Assembly (NCBI GenBank): GCA_023406895.1
Contig: JAEXTV010000005.1
Coordinates: forward strand, 23,353-87,352
DNA length: 64,000 nucleotides
Direction: 5' to 3'
DNA from: Bacillota bacterium
GTDB lineage: Bacteria; Bacillota; Clostridia; Christensenellales; SZUA-584
A program made the translations under genes and the position numbers. This document shows positions 58,514 through 64,000 of this stretch, piece after piece; position 1 is the first letter of the stretch; the number at the start of each line of letters is the position of its first letter. The notes beneath the pieces are model-generated. The model did no database searches, was not told where the DNA came from, and saw only the letters and a program-made list of their open reading frames with translations.

Positions 58514-59788
58514 TCAAACAAACCCCGTGTATTTTTGTTTCAGCGCCAATATGCGGCGTACGCTTTCTTCCAGCCGTTCCCGCGTGATACGGCCGTCCAG
58601 CACCGCCTTATTCAATGAGTCAATAATATCCTTTTGTAAGCTTACATGCTTGCCGATCAGTACGATATCGCCGCCGGCCAAGATGTACCGAACGGCCCCT
58701 TCTCCCACCGTGCACTGACACCGCAACCCCTGCATACGCATATCGTCCGAAATGACGACGCCCTTAAAGCCCATAGTGTCGCGCAGCAGCCCCGTAATCA
58801 CCGTCGGGGACAGAGATGTGATCGATTCGCTGTCGAGCTGCGGGTAAGACAGATGGGCCACAAGCATCGCGTCGATGCCTTCGTCAATGGCGGCCGCAAA
58901 CGGGATGAGTGAATAGCCTGTCATCTCCTCTAGGGATACATCGCTGACGGGCAATGTTTGATGAGAATCCTCATTGGTATAGCCATGCCCCGGAAAATGC
59001 TTGCCGAGCGAGGCCGTCCCCCCGTCGTGAAGGCCTTTCACAGCCTCCCGGATCAGCACGGAGACCTGCTGGGCGTCACTGCCGAACATGCGGCTTGCGA
59101 GAAATGTCTCAGACGGATGATGAGCAATATCCAGCACAGGCGCAAAGTCGATCATAATGCCGGTCTCACGCAGCTTTTGTCCAATCTGTTTATACTGGTC
59201 GTAAACGCGCTGCGCGTCGTTCTTCTTTCCTAATGTACGTGCTGTCTGCGTTTTCGGATCCCACTGGCCTTTAAACCTTTCCACCCGGCCGCCTTCTACA
59301 TCAAGGCCGATCATCACCGGAATCCCCTTGATGCTGTACGCTTGAATCTTATCCGTCAACGCTTTTGTCTGCTCGAATGTCTCGGTATTCCATCCGAACA
59401 GCATCACACAGCCAATGCCGTTATCGCGCATCAGCTGCGCGTATTCATCATCCATATCCTTCGTGCCCGTGAAACCGATCATCACCATCTGGCCGACCAG
59501 CTCCTGATCGCTCATAGACGCAATGAGACTCTCAATCGGGTCGGGCGTCGGTTCCGGCGTTGGGTCGGGTGTGGGCGCAGGGGGCGGTTCCGGTGTGGGT
59601 ACAAGCGTGGGTGCAGGTGTGGCTATGGCGGCGGGCGTCTCCTCGGGCACCGTTTGGCTGACCGCCACGCCGCTCGGTATGCATCCCGCAAACAGTATCA
59701 CAATCGCCAGCAAACCTGCCAGACATAGGGTTCTCATTCTCTTCATCATTTTATATCCGAAGCCTTCAAATATATTTTGGGCCGTCAT
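58514..59788 (-). CDS. Beta-N-acetylhexosaminidase-like lipoprotein, GH3 (NagZ type)
   Basis: 424 residues from ATG 59788 (AAGGGGATGG upstream); the longer frame lacks support. A lipoprotein signal ends near Cys36 (ILFAGC), then a Pro/Thr/Glu-rich linker with repeated PTPxP units. The GH3 domain holds GQMVMIGFTG, VMIGLDVEGGRVERFKG, the signature LGKHFPGHGYTNEDSHQTLP (catalytic His/Asp dyad) and GVVISDDMRMQGL with the nucleophile Asp. It splits N-acetylglucosamine from peptidoglycan fragments outside the membrane. Tail-to-tail with the Mbeg1-like gene. Confidence 0.93.
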   Translation of the reverse strand: MTAQNIFEGFGYKMMKRMRTLCLAGLLAIVILFAGCIPSGVAVSQTVPEETPAAIATPAPTLVPTPEPPPAPTPDPTPEPTPDPIESLIASMSDQELVGQMVMIGFTGTKDMDDEYAQLMRDNGIGCVMLFGWNTETFEQTKALTDKIQAYSIKGIPVMIGLDVEGGRVERFKGQWDPKTQTARTLGKKNDAQRVYDQYKQIGQKLRETGIMIDFAPVLDIAHHPSETFLASRMFGSDAQQVSVLIREAVKGLHDGGTASLGKHFPGHGYTNEDSHQTLPVSDVSLEEMTGYSLIPFAAAIDEGIDAMLVAHLSYPQLDSESITSLSPTVITGLLRDTMGFKGVVISDDMRMQGLRCQCTVGEGAVRYILAGGDIVLIGKHVSLQKDIIDSLNKAVLDGRITRERLEESVRRILALKQKYTGFV

Positions 59789-60169
59789 GATCCATCCCCT
59801 TTGAAGGAATAAACAGCAGCCATGATTTCGGGCTCTTTTTAACGTTTGATTATCATACCATTTATTTCTTGTGGATGGCAACTCATTTGCTGATTTTCGT
59901 GCAGACTTTACAAAATCTGAAATATCGTATATAATCAGTTTTGTTGTATTATAAGTATCGTTTGCGCAATCGCGCGAAGCATTCACTTTTAAGAATTGCA
60001 CTGAACAAGTCGTATTTTAATACATCGAGCATGGGAATTGAGACCCGTGCGCGTAACGGGGCTTTCCGGCTCCGGCGTGAAAGATACGAACTTGTGGCGT
60101 GATAACAAATTCGAAAGACTTTGCTATATCGGCATGGTCTTTGTTTTTTATGTGAACACCGGAAAAGAA

Positions 60170-61285
60170 ATGAGGAACAATTTGAAATACTATGAACTGC
60201 TTTCGGAAGAAATGAAAGCCACACTGAGTAAAGCGGGCTTTACTGAGCCCACACCCATTCAGCAAAAGACGCTTGAGCTGATTGTGAACGGATGGGACAT
60301 CATGGGTATTGCCCAAACAGGAACGGGCAAGACGGCTGCGTTTGCCGTGCCGATTATTGAAAAGACGCTTTTGAACAACGCGAAGACGCAGACGCTTGTG
60401 CTCTGCCCCACGCGCGAGCTGGCCTTGCAGATTACGGACGTGTTCCGTTCGCTCTCGGCGCACAAGAAGCTGCGCATCGTCAGCGTTTACGGCGGACAAG
60501 CCGCGAGCGTGCAAATTCGCGCGCTGCGCGCTGGCGCTCAGATCGTTGTGGGTACGCCGGGCCGTGTGAAAGACCTGATCGGCCGCAACGTATTGAAGCT
60601 GCAAAACATACGCACTGTGGTTCTTGATGAAGCCGATGAGATGCTGAGCTTCGGGTTCCTGCCGGACATCCGGGCGATACTCTCGAATGTGAGAAACGAA
60701 CACCAGACGCTGCTGTTCTCCGCAACGATGAACAAGGCCGTCTCCGCCATCGTCAAGGAGTTTCAGACCGATGCCGTGCGCATTGAGATTGGCGAACGCA
60801 ATGAACCCGCAGCGACCGTCAGGCAGTCGTACCTGTCTGTCGGATCCCGCAACAAATGCAAGGCGGTGCAGCATCTGATAGACAAGCAGCACCCGCGCCT
60901 TGCGCTCGTATTCTGCAATACCAAACGGCAGGTGAAAACGGTACAGCGGATGCTGAATGAGCAAGGGCTGCCCGCAGGCTGTCTGCACGGCGATTTAAGC
61001 CAGAATCAGCGCGACAACGAAATGAACGCGTTCCGTAACGGAAAAACCCATGTGATGGTGGCAACGGATGTCGCGGCACGCGGGATAGACGTGAGGGAAA
61101 TTGACCTCGTGATTAATTATGACATTCCCGACAAAATGGAATATTACGTGCACCGGATCGGCCGTACGGGCCGCGCGGGTGATGCGGGGCGTGCATGCAC
61201 ACTTGTCTCCCCGATGGATACCGGACGCATCACAGAGATCGAGCGGCATTTCCGCGTGACAATCACAGAAGAACAAGCCGTGTAA
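60170..61285 (+). CDS. DEAD-box RNA helicase
   Basis: 371 residues from the ATG at 60170, which fits family starts; the ribosome site is weak, and earlier Met codons (60134, 60038) cannot be excluded. All motifs are present: Q motif (FTEPTPIQQKTL), AQTGTGKT, PTRELA, TPGR, DEAD in VLDEADEM, SAT, and HRIGRTGR. It has no C-terminal RNA-binding extension, so it is a short type like RhlE or CshB. It unwinds RNA in ribosome assembly or decay. Terminated just downstream. Confidence 0.95.
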   Translation: MRNNLKYYELLSEEMKATLSKAGFTEPTPIQQKTLELIVNGWDIMGIAQTGTGKTAAFAVPIIEKTLLNNAKTQTLVLCPTRELALQITDVFRSLSAHKKLRIVSVYGGQAASVQIRALRAGAQIVVGTPGRVKDLIGRNVLKLQNIRTVVLDEADEMLSFGFLPDIRAILSNVRNEHQTLLFSATMNKAVSAIVKEFQTDAVRIEIGERNEPAATVRQSYLSVGSRNKCKAVQHLIDKQHPRLALVFCNTKRQVKTVQRMLNEQGLPAGCLHGDLSQNQRDNEMNAFRNGKTHVMVATDVAARGIDVREIDLVINYDIPDKMEYYVHRIGRTGRAGDAGRACTLVSPMDTGRITEIERHFRVTITEEQAV

Positions 61286-61297
61286 GCAGGATGCATG

Positions 61298-61326
61298 AAA
61301 GCTGTCTTTAGAAGGCAGCTTTTTTA
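61298..61326 (+). terminator. Terminator of the DEAD-box helicase gene
   Basis: AAAGCTGTCTT and AAGGCAGCTTT pair (one G-T) around a TAG loop, followed by TTTTA. Confidence 0.88.
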
Positions 61327-61411
61327 TTGCCCCAATTCTGAGTTGCCAATTGCTTATCTTGATCGCATGCGCATGAATCACCCCCTCATATAACCGGGGT
61401 ATTCGCCAGAC

Positions 61412-61440
61412 AAAAAAAGCACCTGTTTTTCGCAGGTGCC
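61412..61440 (-). terminator. Terminator of the micro-operon (minus strand)
   Basis: GCACCTG and CAGGTGC form a 7-bp stem; the minus-strand tail is a run of seven T. It closes the two-gene micro-operon at 61448-61663. Confidence 0.88.
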
Positions 61441-61447
61441 GGAGGAA

Positions 61448-61504
61448 TCATTTCACAGGTTTGTTTTCGTTCTTCTTTTTCTTTTCGTTTTTATTCTTCG
61501 CCAT
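61448..61504 (-). CDS. 18-residue Lys/Asn-rich peptide
   Basis: Minus-strand ATG at 61504 and TGA at 61448. The product (MAKNKNEKKKKNENKPVK) is almost all Lys, Asn and Glu. GGATGG lies at the right place before the ATG. The gene starts 12 bases after its upstream neighbour and ends 8 bases before a strong terminator, which argues that it is a real transcribed gene. No family is known to me; the composition recalls small nucleic-acid-binding spore proteins. Confidence 0.6.
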   Translation of the reverse strand: MAKNKNEKKKKNENKPVK

Positions 61505-61516
61505 ACTGAAACCATC

Positions 61517-61663
61517 CTATCTCTTTGAATGCGGCCCGAGCGACACTTTATGGCTGTCATCCTTAATGTCTTTAATCGTGGAAACCACCGTATCTTTTGC
61601 ATCCGGCAAAATGACCGGGTTGGCTATAATATTCGGATTAATGATTCGTTTTTTCTTTGTCAT
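61517..61663 (-). CDS. 48-residue small protein, first gene of micro-operon
   Basis: Minus-strand ATG at 61663 with AGAGGTGAC upstream and TAG at 61517. The protein has a basic start (MTKKKRIINPNIIANPVIL), a central PDAKDTVVSTIKDIKDDSH part and a polar end (SLGPHSKR). No membrane segment. Codon use and the ribosome site look genuine. I know no family; a sporulation or stress role is a guess only. Confidence 0.62.
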   Translation of the reverse strand: MTKKKRIINPNIIANPVILPDAKDTVVSTIKDIKDDSHKVSLGPHSKR

Positions 61664-61798
61664 ACGTGTCACCTCTTCCGGTTATTATGCCATTGGATAG
61701 TTTTTATATTCAATCGCACGCCGAATAAAATTTTTTTCCTTCTGTTACACGGCAATCCGTAATATGAGTGTACCATATGGATTTTGACGGAGGACTGT

Positions 61799-62317
61799 AT
61801 GCCCTGCTTTTTTGATTGTGATGCATTCAGCCAGTATTCAGTTGACCTGTCCTACCCGCCGGTACCTGTCTGCGAGCCCAATGAGCGATACGCAGCGCTT
61901 ATTTCCGGTGCCTATGCCGGTGAAGGCTCAGAAACAACCGCAATCGCGCAGTATGCGTCACATCGGTATTTCACGACCGATTACCCGGATGTTTTTACAG
62001 CTTATAAATACATTGCCTTTGTGAAGATGGTTCATTTTCAGCTGCTGGGCAGCCTGATTATGCGTCTGGGGTATGCACCGTTGATAGGGTCTTACGAATC
62101 GGGTCTGTACTGGAACGGCAGCTTCCCGTCGTATCAATACGGTCTGAAAGAGATTCTCGAAGCAGACATTGAGGGTGAGCATGCCGCCATAGCCCATTAC
62201 AGGCGATTGATCAGCCAGATTGATAATAAAGGCTTTCAGGCGCTGTTTTCGCGCATTATACTGGATGAGGAGAAGCATGTTGAGGTCTTGAGCGGGTTCT
62301 ATACAAAATACTTATAG
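61799..62317 (+). CDS. Ferritin-like (rubrerythrin-type) protein
   Basis: 172 residues from ATG 61799 (GACGGAGGA upstream). Four-helix pattern with paired Glu/His: YAGEGSETTAIAQYASHRYF, AFVKMVHFQLLGSLIMRLG, EILEADIEGEHAAIAHYRRL and ILDEEKHVEVLSGFY. The first 25 residues are Pro/Tyr/Cys-rich. Proteins like this are called ferritin-like or CotJC-like in Clostridia; they probably bind two metal ions. A coat or oxygen-defence role is possible. Confidence 0.8.
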   Translation: MPCFFDCDAFSQYSVDLSYPPVPVCEPNERYAALISGAYAGEGSETTAIAQYASHRYFTTDYPDVFTAYKYIAFVKMVHFQLLGSLIMRLGYAPLIGSYESGLYWNGSFPSYQYGLKEILEADIEGEHAAIAHYRRLISQIDNKGFQALFSRIILDEEKHVEVLSGFYTKYL

Positions 62318-62432
62318 CGAACGGTTTGGACGATACACGTGTTTATATATCATCGACTTCTTATGAATAACGTATCAGGTGGCGGTTGCTCTCTATTTAA
62401 GATTTAGACGTTCGAGCACAGAGCAATATACA

Positions 62433-62465
62433 TTAAAAAAACCCTTAAGCAATGTGCCTAAGGGC
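62433..62465 (-). terminator. Terminator of tRNA-Lys
   Basis: On the minus strand CCCTTA and TAAGGG pair, followed by TTTTTTT, about 10 bases past the tRNA 3' end. Confidence 0.8.
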
Positions 62466-62473
62466 TTTACGCC

Positions 62474-62549
62474 TGGTGACCCACCGGAGATTCGAACTCC
62501 GGACACCTTGATTAAAAGTCAAGTGCTCTACCGCCTGAGCTAGTGGGTC
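62474..62549 (-). tRNA. tRNA-Lys (TTT)
   Basis: 76-base cloverleaf with encoded CCA. Acceptor GACCCAC pairs with GTGGGTC, the anticodon loop is CTTTTAA within the CTTGA/TCAAG stem, and the T arm has GTTCGAATC. It has its own terminator. Confidence 0.97.
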
Positions 62550-62550
62550 A

Positions 62551-63181
62551 TATCTATCATGTTGTGTGGCAGAGAGCTTTTTTTATACCGCCGTTGCCCT
62601 GTTTCAGGAATTCGCCGTCTCCAACCCTGCCGAACGATTATAGCATAAGCGTTTTTGATTTGTAAACCCTCAAAATAGATTATTTCTAATTTACTTTTCT
62701 CCTTACTATAACACGCCTTTAGTCTGGTTTGTTTAGTCTGGTTTATATGGCACATGTTAACAAACCATTGTGCCGCTGTTATATTTAAATCAAATATCTA
62801 TCGTTAGCTATTCAAGCTGATTGAAGTCAATTCAAATACAAGCAGCCGAACATCATGGATATAAAGAGCCTTGAACCAGAGAATGAATATACCCGGCCAC
62901 ATACACCATTTGACGGTAAGGATTTTGAGCCGATCGCATAGCGTGCTTGCATTTGCACCATTGAGAAAGAACCATTAGCCGCGGTCATCTTTCTTAATGG
63001 ACATGGCACAACTTAATCCCTTAGACTTCGTCAGCATACTGTCGCTCTTTTCTATGAAAGATTGCTTCATAGGAGCTGAATATCCTCAAGCATTGACCTT
63101 GGGCTTTGAGAATAATGGCAAGCTGCCGACCATATGGCGATGGACTCATTGGTTAAGCCATTCATAATCAGTGCAAAAAAT
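62551..63181. other. Gene-less stretch between tRNA genes
   Basis: About 630 bases. Short minus-strand frames (62540-62755, 62827-63009) have no ribosome site or recognisable product. The stretch from 62820 to 63170 reads a little like decayed coding DNA, but I cannot name a source. Confidence 0.4.
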
Positions 63182-63205
63182 AAAAAAAGCCATTCAGGCT
63201 TTTCT
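63182..63205 (-). terminator. Terminator of the Arg-His-Gln tRNA operon
   Basis: On the minus strand AAAGCC and GGCTTT pair around TGAAT, followed by TTTTA. Confidence 0.75.
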
Positions 63206-63228
63206 GTTGCAGCTTCATTCAGATGAAT

Positions 63229-63303
63229 TGGCTGGGGTGGCAGGATTTGAACCTACGAATGCGGGAGTCAAAGTCCCGTGCCTTACCGCTTGGCGACACC
63301 CCA
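63229..63303 (-). tRNA. tRNA-Gln (TTG)
   Basis: 75-base cloverleaf with encoded CCA and discriminator G. Acceptor TGGGGTG/CACCCCA, anticodon loop CTTTGAC within the GGGA/TCCC stem. Third gene of the Arg-His-Gln series. Confidence 0.96.
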
Positions 63304-63336
63304 CCGCTGCCCAGCAGCCGCCAGGGAAAGGGAAAA

Positions 63337-63412
63337 TGGGGTGAGTAGTGGGGTTCGAACCCACGACATCCAGAGCCACAATCTGGCGCTCTACCGCTGA
63401 ACTATACCCACC
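63337..63412 (-). tRNA. tRNA-His (GTG)
   Basis: Cloverleaf with anticodon loop TTGTGGC within CCAGA/TCTGG. An encoded G at -1 faces C73, the usual histidine identity pair; CCA is encoded. Confidence 0.96.
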
Positions 63413-63421
63413 ATAAAAAAC

Positions 63422-63498
<77 letters not shown>

Positions 63499-63648
63499 AT
63501 ACCGCAGTCCGGCGACCCACACAGCAGGGTTCCCCGCCCTTGCTGACAGGATAAAATCTTACCACATGCGCCCCATGCTGTCAACATCTTTTTTCCCTTC
63601 TGAAAGGCTCTCAAATCCCATCCAAATCCATAAAAACAAGCGGTATTG

Positions 63649-64000
63649 TCAGCGCAAAAACCGTTCCAGCGCCTTCTTCGAAACGCCCGGATTCAGCTCG
63701 TATACACGCTGCGCGATGCTCATTGAAGCCTCCTCAAAAGGCATGGCGTTCGCTTTGTCCATGACATCCGGCCCCCAGAAATCATCCGTCAGGCGGAAGG
63801 TGGTCACAGGCCAGCCGTATGGCACGTTTTCCTTGGAAAGCCTCATGGTCTGCCCGGAAATGGTGAGAAACATGCCTGTCTGCAGACGTGCCAGCGCCGC
63901 CTCCAGCCCCTTTTCTCCCACGGCGGCCTTGATCTGGTGCAGTGCCGCCTCCCCCTTCTCCTCCACATACCGGCACACGGCCCTTTCCATTAGGCTCATC
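63649..64000 (-). CDS. Hypothetical protein, C-terminal part (5' end may lie outside window)
   Basis: At least 116 residues, open to the right edge, so the true start may lie outside. It has a winged-helix-like first part (ERAVCRYVEEKGEAALHQIK, LEAALARLQTGMFLTISG) and then YGWPVTTFRLTDDFWGPDVM and a helical C-terminal tail (AQRVYELNPGVSKKALERFL). This recalls proteins annotated as AlkZ-related or as winged-helix DNA-binding proteins, but I am not sure. The gene points towards the tRNA operon. Confidence 0.5.
   Translation of the reverse strand, partial: MSLMERAVCRYVEEKGEAALHQIKAAVGEKGLEAALARLQTGMFLTISGQTMRLSKENVPYGWPVTTFRLTDDFWGPDVMDKANAMPFEEASMSIAQRVYELNPGVSKKALERFLR

Noticed and set aside
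62827..63009. Possible transposase remnant between tRNA genes
   Set aside because: Looks slightly protein-like but no DDE or HTH motif, no inverted repeats and no ribosome site could be shown.

Overview
The window looks like part of a chromosome from a spore-forming Bacillota, most likely a Clostridia-type anaerobe. The evidence is AdhE, a gerA-type germination operon, two pairs of CotF-like coat genes, rubrerythrin, Gram-positive lipoprotein signals, strong AGGAGG-type ribosome binding sites and a PyrR-type attenuator. Base composition is moderate (about half GC by eye). The exact genus cannot be read from the sequence.

Layout. 1-2.5 kb: the 3' part of adhE and a GNAT acetyltransferase. 2.8-5.2 kb (minus): a two-gene operon for a family 2A encapsulin shell protein and a cysteine desulfurase with an N-terminal extension, the hallmark of a sulfur-handling protein nanocompartment. 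This is the most interesting system here. 5.8-10.1 kb: an unlisted 43-residue Gly/Cys/Trp-rich miniprotein, then a gerA-C-D-B germinant receptor operon. 10.2-15.6 kb: Ohr, a DUF6054-like protein, and a decayed prophage-like region with divergent XRE regulators, a four-site operator array, small phage-type genes and a holin. 15.9-27.8 kb: zinc-ribbon/repeat protein, uridine kinase-like protein, RsgA, L,D-transpeptidase, ProX-type deacylase, DUF362 ferredoxin-like protein, an NlpC/P60 cell-wall hydrolase and lipoproteins.

27.9-30.3 kb: an ECF sigma/putative anti-sigma operon and a convergent secreted protein that share a nearly identical two-part promoter. 31.5-43 kb: the DUF6323/DUF6179 pair, hydrolase, CotF-like pair, MFS exporter, methyltransferases, a frameshifted DUF3795 gene, a PyrR-attenuated uracil/xanthine permease and rubrerythrin. 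44.1-48.5 kb (minus): a tightly overlapping housekeeping operon recX-birA-P1 peptidase-acpS-nnrE/D. 48.9-61.3 kb: a second CotF-like pair, zinc-ribbon protein, GyrI-like protein, PadR-DUF1700-DUF4097 module, an orphan E1 alpha/beta pair, a PrsA-like foldase, Mbeg1-like hydrolase, NagZ-like lipoprotein and a DEAD-box helicase. 61.4-64 kb: a two-gene micro-operon, a ferritin-like protein, four tRNA genes (Lys; Arg-His-Gln) and a gene cut by the window edge.

Several intergenic regions carry degenerate dispersed repeats. One repeat family looks like a small non-autonomous mobile element; its best copy sits between two identical copies of a terminator hairpin. No CRISPR array, rRNA gene or intact transposase was seen.
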